A stretch of DNA of 31,685 nt from Pontiellaceae bacterium (GCA_016937035.1 JAFGWS010000066.1:1-31685); one strand, 5' to 3'. Positions 7,246-16,940 are shown, counted from the stretch's first letter. Translations and numbers: made by a program. Notes: generated from the sequence alone by a model not told the origin.

Positions 7246-9624
7246 TCACTTGCCGTTCCAAGTATAGCTTTCGCCCGGTTCCAGCGTGATTTCTTTAACC
7301 ACAGAACCATACCGCAGCTTAGCGGTGCGGCCGTTGATGGAGCGGATCACAGCGTTCTTCAGCCTGCCGTCCTCCCAAGCCACATCCACTTCAAATCCGC
7401 CGCGTGCACGCAGCCCTTCAACCTCGCCTTTCGGCCATGCGGACGGCAGCGCGGGAAGGATTTCAATTTCCGGCACAGATGTCGGGGTGAGTGCCTCCTG
7501 AATCGTACCCAAGCGGCTCTGCATCAGCATTTCAGCAATCGCCGCCGCACCACCGAAGTTCCCGTCAATCTGGAACGGCGGATGGGCATCAAACATATTT
7601 GGATAGGTCAGGTCCGGGCTGATCAAATATTGGAGAATCGTATACGCGTGATCGCCGTCGGCCAGATGGGTCCAGAGCGCCAGCCGCCAGCCGGTTGCCC
7701 AGCCGGTTGCCTTATCGCCGCGCATTTCGAGCGATTTCTGAACGGCCTTGGCGAGCTCCGGCGTATCAATGCGGTTAATGTCACGACCCGGATAGAGGCC
7801 GTACAGATGAGAAACATGACGATGCCGCTGGTCGCGATTTTCCACATCCCAGTCTTCCAGCCATTCCTGCAGCTGGCCGACCTTACCGATCTGATTCGGG
7901 GCAAGCTCCTTACGAGCTGCATCAAGCTCCTCACTGAATGCGGCGTCCACACCCAACAGCTTGGCGCTCTTGATGGTATTGGCAAACAGGTCGCGCAGAA
8001 TCTGCATATCCATCGTCGGGCCGGCGCAAACCGCCGCGCCTTGCGGATGATTCAGCTCCGGCGAAATGGAAGGATTGGTCACCAACCAGCCTTTTTCCGG
8101 ATCCTTCTGCAGCGTGTCCAGGAAGAATTCGCAGGCGCCCTTCAGGATCGGATAAATTTCTCTCAGATACGCTTTGTCGCCGCTGAACTCGTAGCGATCC
8201 CACAAATGCAGGCAAAGCCAGGCGCCGCCGGTCGGCCACATCCCCCAGTTTGCGCCGTCGATCGGTGCACTCGCGCGCCAGATATCGGTGTTATGATGGG
8301 CCACCCATCCTCTGGCTTCATACATATCCTTTGCGGTATGGCTTCCGGTTACGGCCAAATCCTTGACCATCTGAATCAGCGGATCCACACATTCAGCCAG
8401 ATTACCGGACTCCGCCGGCCAATAGTTCATTTCGGTATTGATGTTAATCGTATATTTGCTCTGCCACGAGGGATTCAAACTGTCATTCCAAATCCCTTGA
8501 AGGTTGGCCGGCTGTGTTCCAGAGCGCGAACAGCTGATCAGCAGATAGCGACCGAATTGATAATAGAGCGCCGCCAACTGAGGATCATTGCCCGCTGCAA
8601 ACTGTGCAATGCGCTCATTCGTCGGCAGATTAATGGCTTCGCTGGTGCCGAGATTCAATTTAACACGGTGGAAAAGCGCCTGATAGTCGGCTAAATGGGC
8701 TTTATACAGCAGATCCGCAGACTTTCCAGAAGCGGAAGTCAGTGCCTTTTTTACCAACTGCTCGGGATTTCCGCTTACATCGTTATAATTGACAAAGCTT
8801 GTTGCCGCCGCAATCAACAGCGTAACTTCATCCGCCTTACTGACGACAATAGAACCGGCTTCTGCCGACGTCTGGCCGCCCTTGGCCATCACCTGAACGC
8901 GGGCCTGATAGGTAATTTCGCCTTTAATCCCGCTCGCATCGCCGCCTTGGCCCTCCATGACCAGCGTATTGCTTTCCTCCGTTTTCACGGTCGCCTTCAT
9001 CGGCGTATTCATACCTGCGGTGAAAGAGATCATGCCCGGTTTGCCGGCGCTCAGACGAACCACAATCACATCATCCGGCGTACTGGCAAACATTTCACGC
9101 TTATACTCCACGCCGTCTTTCGTGTAGGTGATGGTTGCTGTGGCGGTATCGAGATCGAGTACGCGCTTGTAGTTTTCCGCCCCTGTGGCATCGCCAAAGT
9201 TCAGCGTAAGATTCCCGACCGTCTGATACGGCATCTGCCTCTGCGGCTTAGCCAGTACTTTAGAATCGATCAGAGAAGCGGCCTCTCTATACTTGCCGTC
9301 AAAAACTAGTTTACGGACTTCCGGCAGCGCGTCCTTGGCGGTCGGATTCACCGGATCATACGGACTTCCGGCCCAGAGCGTGTCTTCATTCAGCTGTAGG
9401 CGCTCGCTTCCGACATCACCGAAAACCATCGCACTGATACGACCGTTACCAATCGGCAGCGCCTCGGTCCATTGTTTGGCCGGCTTATTGTATTGAAGCT
9501 TCAAAGGGTTTGCTACCTGTGCACCAGCTGTCATGGCACAGAAAACAGCGATTACTGCAGGCATTACCCGCCCGAACAACCTGCTCGACGAACTGCGACT
9601 TCGCGCTACACTCTTTTTCATCAT
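7246..9624 (-). CDS. Secreted GH95 alpha-L-fucosidase/L-galactosidase
   Basis: A 792-residue enzyme from the ATG pair at 9624/9621. A basic N-terminus and hydrophobic stretch ([20 protein letters not shown]) look like a signal peptide, possibly cut after AGA. The GH95 layout is complete: N-terminal beta domain beginning [20 protein letters not shown] with LNEDTLWAG, then the (alpha/alpha)6 barrel holding the two asparagines of [13 protein letters not shown] (~394 and ~396), the general acid E523 (NPSISPE) and D687 (QIDGNFGG), then a C-terminal beta domain ending SYTWNGK. These match the Asn/Asn/Glu/Asp set known from AfcA. The start is chosen because AAGGA lies 5-8 bases upstream and the signal peptide begins there; the longer frame to 9834 adds 70 low-quality residues. 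First gene of the run GH95-GH127-ECF-kinase. Confidence 0.93.
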   Translation of the reverse strand: MMKKSVARSRSSSSRLFGRVMPAVIAVFCAMTAGAQVANPLKLQYNKPAKQWTEALPIGNGRISAMVFGDVGSERLQLNEDTLWAGSPYDPVNPTAKDALPEVRKLVFDGKYREAASLIDSKVLAKPQRQMPYQTVGNLTLNFGDATGAENYKRVLDLDTATATITYTKDGVEYKREMFASTPDDVIVVRLSAGKPGMISFTAGMNTPMKATVKTEESNTLVMEGQGGDASGIKGEITYQARVQVMAKGGQTSAEAGSIVVSKADEVTLLIAAATSFVNYNDVSGNPEQLVKKALTSASGKSADLLYKAHLADYQALFHRVKLNLGTSEAINLPTNERIAQFAAGNDPQLAALYYQFGRYLLISCSRSGTQPANLQGIWNDSLNPSWQSKYTININTEMNYWPAESGNLAECVDPLIQMVKDLAVTGSHTAKDMYEARGWVAHHNTDIWRASAPIDGANWGMWPTGGAWLCLHLWDRYEFSGDKAYLREIYPILKGACEFFLDTLQKDPEKGWLVTNPSISPELNHPQGAAVCAGPTMDMQILRDLFANTIKSAKLLGVDAAFSEELDAARKELAPNQIGKVGQLQEWLEDWDVENRDQRHRHVSHLYGLYPGRDINRIDTPELAKAVQKSLEMRGDKATGWATGWRLALWTHLADGDHAYTILQYLISPDLTYPNMFDAHPPFQIDGNFGGAAAIAEMLMQSRLGTIQEALTPTSVPEIEILPALPSAWPKGEVEGLRARGGFEVDVAWEDGRLKNAVIRSINGRTAKLRYGSVVKEITLEPGESYTWNGK

Positions 9625-9745
9625 TCCAGTCCTTTTATTTATTCCTTCTCTCCATTCGAAACCTACCCTGCAAAGCGACAAACCCGCCGAGTTTCGGGCC
9701 AGAAAAATCTGAAAAATCTGAAACGTCGCCTCTTGCCACCCCCGA

Positions 9746-9824
9746 CAGGCCGACTTCATACAAAAACAGGCAGACAAGATAGAATATCGGGCACTAACCG
9801 TACAGTCCAAATGAAGCCGACCTG
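9746..9824 (-). promoter_or_regulatory. Inverted repeat around candidate GH95 promoter
   Basis: Two 14-base arms, CAGGCCGACTTCAT (9746-9759) and ATGAAGCCGACCTG (9811-9824), are reverse complements at 12 of 14 positions, with 51 bases between. Inside the spacer, read on the minus strand, TTGGAC (9805-9810) and TATTCT (9781-9786) are 18 bases apart, a weak sigma-70-like promoter that would give a ~150-base leader before GH95. The repeat is seen directly; promoter and operator roles are inferred. Confidence 0.4.
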
Positions 9825-9851
9825 CCAACCCCAAAAGGCCTTTTTATCTGC

Positions 9852-9878
9852 AAAAAAACCGCCCGTTGTTCATGGGCG
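9852..9878 (-). terminator. Candidate intrinsic terminator after the beta-helix gene
   Basis: Read on the minus strand: CGCCC, a nine-base loop (ATGAACAAC), GGGCG, one G, then seven Ts. The stem is short but all G/C. It lies ~240 bases past the beta-helix stop and ~230 bases before the GH95 start, so it would separate the two transcripts. Confidence 0.5.
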
Positions 9879-9898
9879 CATAGAAAAAATCCTGCCAC

Positions 9899-10117
9899 CA
9901 AATCATCCTGCCTTGGTCCACAAGGCACCTACGCTTCGTGCCCTTCGTGACTTCGTGGTTAATAATTGTGTACCCAGTCTTCGTATTTATTTTCACCACC
10001 CGCTACGCTGGAGGACATTGAGTCCACAGAGTTTTTTGACCGCCAAGAAATAACGTCGCAAAGAATATTTATCTCAAATTTTGTGTTCATCTGCGTTAAT
10101 CCGCAGTTCCTCCAAAC
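9899..10117. repeat. Interspersed intergenic repeat cluster
   Basis: Non-coding stretch built from the same vocabulary as the other spacers, in the opposite orientation to 16722-17110: CTTCGTGCCCTTCGTGACTT (9934-9953), TTTTCACCACCCGCTACGCT (9990-10009; its reverse complement is at 16848-16872 with small changes), and TTCATCTGCGTTAATCCGCA (10086-10105). A small dyad CCTTG-gtcca-CAAGG sits at 9911-9925. The cluster ends within two or three bases of the beta-helix stop codon. Confidence 0.6.
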
Positions 10118-13100
10118 CTATTTCAACCGCACGCCGATCTGATAGAAACCCGCCGATTCGACGACGTGGACGGTGTCGGTGTAGCTGTTCTGCGGATATT
10201 CGATCCCATCCTGCAAGACATCGTTGGTGTTGGTCAGCGATCCCCGCCACAAGACAGAATAGGTGCGATCCTCGACGGAGAGCCATTCAACCACAAAGCC
10301 GTCGGCCGAAACCGGATTCGACGATACCGAAGCCGTGAACACTGAATTCGGATCGGACGGATTTGTTCCCGCGATCCATTCGGATCCGTTGTCGATCCCG
10401 TCATTATCGAAGTCGTCCTCAGCTCCTTGACCAGCGCTGCCGCCAAAATGTACCCTCTCCCAGTCATCGGGCAATCCGTCGTCATCTTCGTCTTCGTTGT
10501 AGTATTCGTAGGCCCCCATGTCGACCACGCCGCCGAGAATACGCGGCATTGAGTCCAAATCGAGTGAGCCAACGACATACCTGTTGGATCCCGCATCGAT
10601 ACACCGCGAACCCGCCGCCAAGCGATAATCCCCGTTCGCCGCATCCACAAACACTGGCGCGTTCGTCATGTTACCATTTGAACCGTCCGTCACGTCGGGC
10701 GAACAGGAGTATCTTGCAGTTATTCCATATAAATCATTCCATGAAGGGGCCGTATTGTACCAAACAATGCAGTTGTTCGCCGTGCCAGAGCGCATCCCCC
10801 CGCCGGAGGAGGAAGCCGAATTGCCGCTGATGGTGCAGTTATTAGCCGTGCCATTATACATCCCGCCACCCTCGGTAGCCGAATTACCGCTAATGGTGCA
10901 GTTATTCCCTGTACCTTGATACATCCCGCCGCCGTACATGGTGGCCTTATTGTTGCTGATTGTGCAGTTATTTGCAGTTCCCTTATATATCCCGCCGCCG
11001 TATCGGGTTGTCGAATTCCCGCTGATGATGCAGTTGGTGACTACCGGGGTTGTGCCTGAGCAATAGATTCCGCCGCCATCTCCGCTACGATATCCGTTGG
11101 TAATCGTCATCCCTTCGAGAACACAAGCACTATTGCCCAGGTTGAAACAGCGGACGCTACCCTGCCCATCGACGATGGTGGCATCCGGACCTTCCGCTCC
11201 TACAATTCGGACCGGCTTGGAAACAAATATAGAACTGGACAACGGATAGGTTCCTGCACCCACCATGACCCAACCATCGACAAGGTATTGCGCATCGACC
11301 CCCGCTTCGATCGTTTCCTTAGCGCTCGCCCAGCTTGTGCCGTCGTTCGCGTCGTCCCCGTCCGGCGACACATAGAATACGAAGTCCTCGTGCGATACAA
11401 TGTTAACGTTCTGCGTGGCCGCCACCCCCTCCGGCCAGTCAGTGTTGTAGGCCGTCAACACCACGTCGAATGTGCCAGCTGCGGCCCAGACATGCTCCAC
11501 AGAAGGCGAATTGGTAATTCGCGTTCCATCGCCGAAATCCCAGACATAAATAGATGCATTTCCTACGACCACCCCGATGAACTCCAGTACGTAGCCCGAA
11601 GGCGCCCGGGAGCCGCTATTCAGAATGGCAACAGAAAGATTTCCTCCAGGAAGATTGCCGGAAGGCTCGTCGCACCCCATGGAAGGCGGATTGGCCCACG
11701 CCTCCGCGTCGATATCCGTCCCGGATACAAAATTTGTGCTGCCCGCGCCCCGGCAGGGCGAATCCACCGCGATATGCGACGAGGAAACCATCATTGGTGC
11801 GTTCGTGATGTTACCGTTAACCCCGTGCATCGCATCCGGAGAACATGAATAGGATGCTGCTGTATTCCAAAGGTCATTCCCGTCATCCGCGTTATTACAG
11901 TAGATGATGCTATTGTTCGCCGTTCCCTCATACATCCCACCGCCGTAGTATGCCGTATTTCCACTGATCGTGCAGTTGTTCGCCGTGCCTCGTGACATCC
12001 CGCCGCCATAGGAGGAAGCCGAATTGCCGCTGAAGATGCAGTTGTTCGCCGTTCCTCCATCTATCCCGCCGCCATATTTAGCCGAATTCCCGCTGATAGT
12101 GCAGTTGTTCGCCGTTCCTCCATCCATCCCCCCTCCGTATTCTGCCGAATTTCCGCTGAGGATGCAGTTGTTCGCTGTGCCGCCATACATCCCGCCGCCT
12201 GATCCGCCGGCCGAATTCCCGCTGATAGTGCAGTGGTTCGCCGTGCCATCATATATCCCGCCGCCTGACCCGCTAGCCGCATTTCCGCTGATGGTGCAGT
12301 GGTTCGCTGTAGCTCGAACCATCCCGCCGCCAGAAGAGGCAGTATTCCTAATGATGATGCAGTTGTTCGCTGTGCCACCATACATCCCGCCGCCTGATCC
12401 GCCGGCCGAATTGCCGCTGATGGTGCAGTTGGTGACGACGGGTACCATTCCAGAGCAATAGATTCCACCGCCATCTCCGTTAAAGTACCCGTTTGTAATC
12501 GTCAGCCCCTGAATCACGCAGGCTATGTTACCCAGATTGAAGCAGCGACCTTTTTTCTGTCCATCCACAATGGTCGCCCCCGGTCCATCGACACCCACGA
12601 TGCGAATCGGCTTATTAACCGTTATCGTTGCCGACAAGGAATAGGTCCCGCTTCCTAAAAGAATCCATCCACCTCGGAGACCTTGCGCATCGATACCCGC
12701 TTGGATCGTCCCCTTGGCGCTCGCCCAGCTGCTGCCGTCGTTCGCATCGTTCCCGTCCGGCGACACATGAATGGCGGTTGTCGCCCCATCAAGAATCACA
12801 ACCGCCTGGGTTACCGACACCCCGCCCGGCCAATCGGCGTTGTACGCCGTCAGTACCACGTCGAACGTGCCGGCTGTCGCCCAGATATGCTCCACAGAAG
12901 GCGAATTGGTAACCCGGGTGCCGTCGCCAAAATCCCAGACATGTGCAGAGAGCAAACCATGGATCTGCTCCCAGAACCGAATTGGATAACCCGAAACCGC
13001 GATTGATTCATTGGCTTCAAAGTCGACCGCGACAGGTCCTCCCGGAACATCTGCGGGCTCATCACACCCCATCGAGGGCGGATTGGCCCAAGACTCGCCA

Positions 13101-16100
13101 TCAATATCTTTTCCGGAAGCATAATCCGGGCTACCCGCGCCCCCGCAGGGCGAATCCGCTGCAATGTGCGATGAAGAAACCAGCATCGGCGCATTCGTGA
13201 TGTTGCCGTCCACGCCGTGCGTCACATCGGGCGAACAGGAATAGCTTGCTGTTGTATCATATAGATCCTTCCCTGAAGATGCCGTATTGTACCAAACAAT
13301 ACAGTTGTTCGCCGTGCCATTCTCCATCCCGCCGCCATATCGGGATGCCGAATTCCCGCTGAGGGTGCAGTTGTTCGCGGTGACGCCAAGCATCCCGCCG
13401 CCATCCTTAGCCGAATTACCGATAAGAGTGCAGTTGTTCGCCGTGCCAAAACACATCCCGCCACCGCGTTCGAATGCCGAATTCCCGATGAGGGTGCAGT
13501 TGTTCGCTGTGCACCAATCCATCCCGCCGCCTTGCCATTTTGCCGTATTTTCGCTGAGGATGCAGTTGTTCGCCGTGCCGAAATCCATCCCGCCGCCGCT
13601 GACCCCCGCCGAATTCCCGCTGAGGATGCAGTTGTTCGCCGTACCTTCAAGCATTCCGCCGCCGTGTTCGAATGCCGAATTCCCGCTGAGGATACAATTG
13701 TTCGCCGTGCCACTATACATCCCTCCGCCGTAGGAAGCCGAATTGCCGCTGATGATGCAGTTGGTGACGACAGGGGTGGTGTCTAAACAGGAGATTCCGC
13801 CGCCACTAGAATAGCCGCCATTCCCATTCGTGATCGTCAACCCATCGATCACGCAGGGTGTGTTACGCAGACTGAAACAACAGACTTTCCCATTCCCATC
13901 CACGATGCTCGACCCCGGTCCATCGACGCCCACGATGCGAATCGGCATATTAACCCTTATCGTCGCCGACAAGGAATAGCTCCCGCTTCCAACAAGAACC
14001 CTGCCACCTGGAAGACCTTGCGCATCCACTCCCGCCTGAATCGTCGCCTTGGCGCTCGCCCAGCTTGTGCCGTCGTTCGCATCATCTCCGTCTGTGGACA
14101 CATAAATGGCGGACTCTTGAAGGGAAACGATGGAAACCTCCTGCGTCGCCGACACCCCGCCCGGCCAATCGGCGTTGTACGCCGTCAGCACCACGTCGAA
14201 CGTGCCGGCTGTCGCCCAGACATGCTCCACAGAAGGCGAATTGGTAACTCGCGTGCCGTCTCCAAAATCCCAGACATGTGCAGAAAGCGAACCATGGATC
14301 TGCTCCCAGAACCGAATTGGATAACCGAAAGCTACCATCGATTCGTTGGCTAAAACGTCGACGGCGATAGGTCCTCTCGGCAGATCGTCGGAAGGCTCGT
14401 CGCACCCCATGGAGGGGGGATTGGCCCAAGCTTCCCCGTCGATGTCCGTCCAGCCGGCATACTCCACACTGCCTGCGCCCCGGCAGGGAGAATCCGCTGC
14501 AATGTGCAAAGAAGAGACGAGCCCCGGTGCGTTCGTGATGTTGCCATCCACGCCGTGCGTCACGCCCGGCGAACAGGAATAGCTCGCTATTGTATCCCAC
14601 AGATCCTTCCCCGAAAATGCCGTATTGTACCAAATAATGGAGTTGTTCGCCATACCTCCATCCATTCCTCCGCCTTCGATGGATGCCGAATTGCCGCTGA
14701 TGGTGCAGTTGTTCGCCGTGCCATCATATATCCCTCCGCCGTATTGGGTTGCCGAATTTCCGCTGATAGTGCAGTTGTTCGCCATGCCTCTATACATCCC
14801 GCCGCCGTTGTAGCCAGCCGAATTAAAACTGATAGTACAGTTATTCGCCGTGCCGTAATAGATCCCGCCGCCGTAAATCCCCGCTGTATTTCCGCTCATG
14901 ATGCAGTGGGTGACGACCGGGGTCGTTCCGGAGCAATAGATCCCTCCGCCATAGCCCGTTGAAAATCCGTTCGTGATCGTCAGCCCTTCGACAACACAGG
15001 CACTATTCCCCAGATTGAAACAGCGGACGCTGCTCAGCCCATCCACGATGGTCGTTCCCGGTCCTTCGACGCTCACGATGCGAACCGGCTTTGAAACCGT
15101 TATTTCTGCCGACAAGGAATAGGTTCCACTTCCAACAAGGACTCCGCCGCCTAAAAGATCTTGAGCATCGACACCCGCCTGAATCGTCGCCTTGGCGCTC
15201 GCCCAACTTGTACCATCGTTCGCATCGTTCCCATTTGGGGAAACATGGATGGCGGTCTCTTCAAAAGAAATAACGGAAACCTCCTGCGTCGCCGACACCC
15301 CGCCCGGCCAATCGGCGTTGTACGCCGTCAGTACCACATCATAGGTGCCCAGTGCTGCCCACGCATGCTCAACAAAAAGCGAATTGGTAATCTGTGTTCC
15401 ATCGCCGAAATCCCAGACATGTTGAGAGAGCGCACCATGGATTTGTTCCTGAAACTGAACAGGATAACCTGAAACCACCATCGATTCGTTGGCGATAAAG
15501 TCGACCTCAATAGGTCCTCCCGGTAAATCTGCGGGCTCGTCGCATCCCATGGAGGGCGGATTAGCCCATGCCTCGCCATCAATATCCGTCCCCGATACAA
15601 AATTTATGCTGCCTGCACCCCGGCAGAGTGAATCCGCTGCAATATGCGACGAGGAAACCAGCATCGGCGCATTCGTAATGTTGCCGTCCAGGCCGTGCAT
15701 CACGTCGGGCGAACAGGAATAGCTTGCCGTTGTGAAATCTAGATCCGTTCCTGAAGGTGCCGTATTGTACCAAACAATACAGTTGTTCGCCGAACCACCA
15801 AACATCCCGCCGCCGGAGTTTGCCGAATTGCCGGTGATCGTGCAGTTATTCGCCGTGCCATCAAACATCCCGCCGCCGCCACCTGCCGAATTCCGGCTGA
15901 TAGTACAGTTGATCGCCGTACCACCATACATCCCGCCGCCGGAGTTTGCCGAATTGCCGGTGATAATACAGTTGCTGACAACGGGAATCGTGCCTGAGCA
16001 ATAGATTCCGCCGCCATCTCCGCTACTATATCCATTCTTCATGCTCAAACCCTCGATCACACAGGCACTATTGCTCAGGTTGAAGCAGCGGACGGTTCTC

Positions 16101-16378
16101 TGCCCATCCACAATGGTGGTGTCCGGGCCGTTCACGCTTTGGATGGTGATGGCTTTGGAAACAGAAATTTGACTCGCGAGCAGATAATGCCCGTCCCAGA
16201 CTTGGACCGTATCGCCAGCCGCGGCAGCGTTGACGGCGGTTTGAATGTTTTTGGCGGCGGTTTCGCGGCTCGCGTAAGGCGCCGTTGGATTGGTACTGTT
16301 GAGATCAACGTGCAGCGTCGCCGCCATCAGATTCGTTCCCGCCATCGCCGCGAATAGAAACACCAAACCCTTTTTCAT
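10118..16378 (-). CDS. Giant secreted beta-helix/PKD repeat protein
   Basis: 2086 residues from the ATG at 16378 (signal peptide MKKGLVFLFAAMAGTNLMAA; AAGGG upstream). Five cassettes each hold an opening (IHVSPNGNDANDGTSWASAK), a strand block with GPGATIVDG and GLTITNG, a run of right-handed beta-helix rungs of the form GGGMYxGTANNCTISGNSA, and a closing block (NITNAPMLVSSSHIAADSPC, NPPSMGCDEP). Rungs per cassette by my count are 4, 5, 8, 9 and 5. Four PKD domains (WDFGDGT near residues 322, 704, 1148, 1613) separate them. The C-terminus has acidic calcium-type repeats (DEDDDGLPDD, DFDNDGIDNG at ~1960-1990) and a last beta domain ending FYQIGVRLK. Nearly every rung has NNC, giving a stacked Asn/Cys ladder. 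There is no catalytic motif I trust, no autotransporter barrel and no PEP-CTERM. Likely surface or extracellular; adhesion or glycan binding is a guess. Confidence 0.85.
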   Translation of the reverse strand: MKKGLVFLFAAMAGTNLMAATLHVDLNSTNPTAPYASRETAAKNIQTAVNAAAAGDTVQVWDGHYLLASQISVSKAITIQSVNGPDTTIVDGQRTVRCFNLSNSACVIEGLSMKNGYSSGDGGGIYCSGTIPVVSNCIITGNSANSGGGMYGGTAINCTISRNSAGGGGGMFDGTANNCTITGNSANSGGGMFGGSANNCIVWYNTAPSGTDLDFTTASYSCSPDVMHGLDGNITNAPMLVSSSHIAADSLCRGAGSINFVSGTDIDGEAWANPPSMGCDEPADLPGGPIEVDFIANESMVVSGYPVQFQEQIHGALSQHVWDFGDGTQITNSLFVEHAWAALGTYDVVLTAYNADWPGGVSATQEVSVISFEETAIHVSPNGNDANDGTSWASAKATIQAGVDAQDLLGGGVLVGSGTYSLSAEITVSKPVRIVSVEGPGTTIVDGLSSVRCFNLGNSACVVEGLTITNGFSTGYGGGIYCSGTTPVVTHCIMSGNTAGIYGGGIYYGTANNCTISFNSAGYNGGGMYRGMANNCTISGNSATQYGGGIYDGTANNCTISGNSASIEGGGMDGGMANNSIIWYNTAFSGKDLWDTIASYSCSPGVTHGVDGNITNAPGLVSSLHIAADSPCRGAGSVEYAGWTDIDGEAWANPPSMGCDEPSDDLPRGPIAVDVLANESMVAFGYPIRFWEQIHGSLSAHVWDFGDGTRVTNSPSVEHVWATAGTFDVVLTAYNADWPGGVSATQEVSIVSLQESAIYVSTDGDDANDGTSWASAKATIQAGVDAQGLPGGRVLVGSGSYSLSATIRVNMPIRIVGVDGPGSSIVDGNGKVCCFSLRNTPCVIDGLTITNGNGGYSSGGGISCLDTTPVVTNCIISGNSASYGGGMYSGTANNCILSGNSAFEHGGGMLEGTANNCILSGNSAGVSGGGMDFGTANNCILSENTAKWQGGGMDWCTANNCTLIGNSAFERGGGMCFGTANNCTLIGNSAKDGGGMLGVTANNCTLSGNSASRYGGGMENGTANNCIVWYNTASSGKDLYDTTASYSCSPDVTHGVDGNITNAPMLVSSSHIAADSPCGGAGSPDYASGKDIDGESWANPPSMGCDEPADVPGGPVAVDFEANESIAVSGYPIRFWEQIHGLLSAHVWDFGDGTRVTNSPSVEHIWATAGTFDVVLTAYNADWPGGVSVTQAVVILDGATTAIHVSPDGNDANDGSSWASAKGTIQAGIDAQGLRGGWILLGSGTYSLSATITVNKPIRIVGVDGPGATIVDGQKKGRCFNLGNIACVIQGLTITNGYFNGDGGGIYCSGMVPVVTNCTISGNSAGGSGGGMYGGTANNCIIIRNTASSGGGMVRATANHCTISGNAASGSGGGIYDGTANHCTISGNSAGGSGGGMYGGTANNCILSGNSAEYGGGMDGGTANNCTISGNSAKYGGGIDGGTANNCIFSGNSASSYGGGMSRGTANNCTISGNTAYYGGGMYEGTANNSIIYCNNADDGNDLWNTAASYSCSPDAMHGVNGNITNAPMMVSSSHIAVDSPCRGAGSTNFVSGTDIDAEAWANPPSMGCDEPSGNLPGGNLSVAILNSGSRAPSGYVLEFIGVVVGNASIYVWDFGDGTRITNSPSVEHVWAAAGTFDVVLTAYNTDWPEGVAATQNVNIVSHEDFVFYVSPDGDDANDGTSWASAKETIEAGVDAQYLVDGWVMVGAGTYPLSSSIFVSKPVRIVGAEGPDATIVDGQGSVRCFNLGNSACVLEGMTITNGYRSGDGGGIYCSGTTPVVTNCIISGNSTTRYGGGIYKGTANNCTISNNKATMYGGGMYQGTGNNCTISGNSATEGGGMYNGTANNCTISGNSASSSGGGMRSGTANNCIVWYNTAPSWNDLYGITARYSCSPDVTDGSNGNMTNAPVFVDAANGDYRLAAGSRCIDAGSNRYVVGSLDLDSMPRILGGVVDMGAYEYYNEDEDDDGLPDDWERVHFGGSAGQGAEDDFDNDGIDNGSEWIAGTNPSDPNSVFTASVSSNPVSADGFVVEWLSVEDRTYSVLWRGSLTNTNDVLQDGIEYPQNSYTDTVHVVESAGFYQIGVRLK

Positions 16379-16460
16379 GGACTGCCCTTTCCGATTAAAT
16401 CCCCGCGCTCCACGCCCCATCCGCCCCATGCTCCCGCAAACGCGATAAACCAGCACAAAA

Positions 16461-16488
16461 AAGATACCGCATAATCGGATCAACTCAA
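16461..16488 (-). promoter_or_regulatory. Possible promoter of the beta-helix gene
   Basis: On the minus strand TTGAGT (16483-16488) and TATCTT (16461-16466) are 16 bases apart, about 83 bases before the chosen ATG. Both boxes match 4 of 6 consensus positions. Weak, but this is the best candidate in the 180 bases upstream. Confidence 0.25.
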
Positions 16489-16721
16489 GTGCATTATGAC
16501 TTTTTTATAAATAACCTGAACCACCGCGTTAAATAAAACTTATTCACAGTGATCTAAAGCTCCCTCAAGCCGCAGCACCCCAAAGAAATGGACCCCGAAG
16601 TTGAACGTATCGCGGCCTGTTTGGCTTTGCGTGCCTAGCGGCTTTTCGAGAGAGATCATATTCACCACCGAATACACTAAATACACGGAAAGCTCGGGTG
16701 CATGAAAATTATCTATTATTT

Positions 16722-16890
16722 GCAACGAATGAAGAAAAAGCAGCGAATGGGTATAATTATTCTGTCCTAAATCATTTTTCCTGACAATTCTTTATCTTTG
16801 CGATCCTTGTGTTCCTTCGCGGTTAAAAATCTCTGTGAACTCGGTGTTCTCCAGCGACGCGGGTGGTGAAAACGAACGACAAAGGTGCAT
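16722..16890. repeat. Direct intergenic duplication, copy 1
   Basis: About 169 bases repeated 219 bases later (16941-17110) in the same orientation with few changes. Contains GCAGCGAATGGGTATAATTA, TTCTGTCCTAAATCATTTT, TTTGCGATCCTTGTGTTCCT, TTCGCGGTTAAAAA and CCAGCGACGCGGGTGGTGAA. It lies in the 16379-17198 spacer, which otherwise holds more degenerate copies (for example GTGCCTAGCGGCTTTTCGAG at 16630-16649) and no gene I can support. Confidence 0.8.
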
Positions 16891-16940
16891 GGGAGTTGGA
16901 ACCGCGGATTACGCGGATGGACACTGATTATGTTTGTGTT

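Noticed and set aside
9625..9834. 70-residue N-terminal extension of GH95
   Set aside because: It contains no domain, would bury the signal peptide and lacks a ribosome site; the ATG at 9624 has AAGGA in place.
13287..13733. Long plus-strand frames opposite the beta-helix gene (also 12024-12461, 11288-11848)
   Set aside because: They are antisense images of the periodic rung DNA, with PPP and QLFAVP periodicity. Absence of stops follows from the repeat, and no start signals are present.
11900..13750. Regularly spaced DNA repeats resembling a CRISPR array
   Set aside because: Unit length is ~54-66 bases, units are adjacent with no unique spacers, and all stay in frame as beta-helix rungs. 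There are no cas genes.
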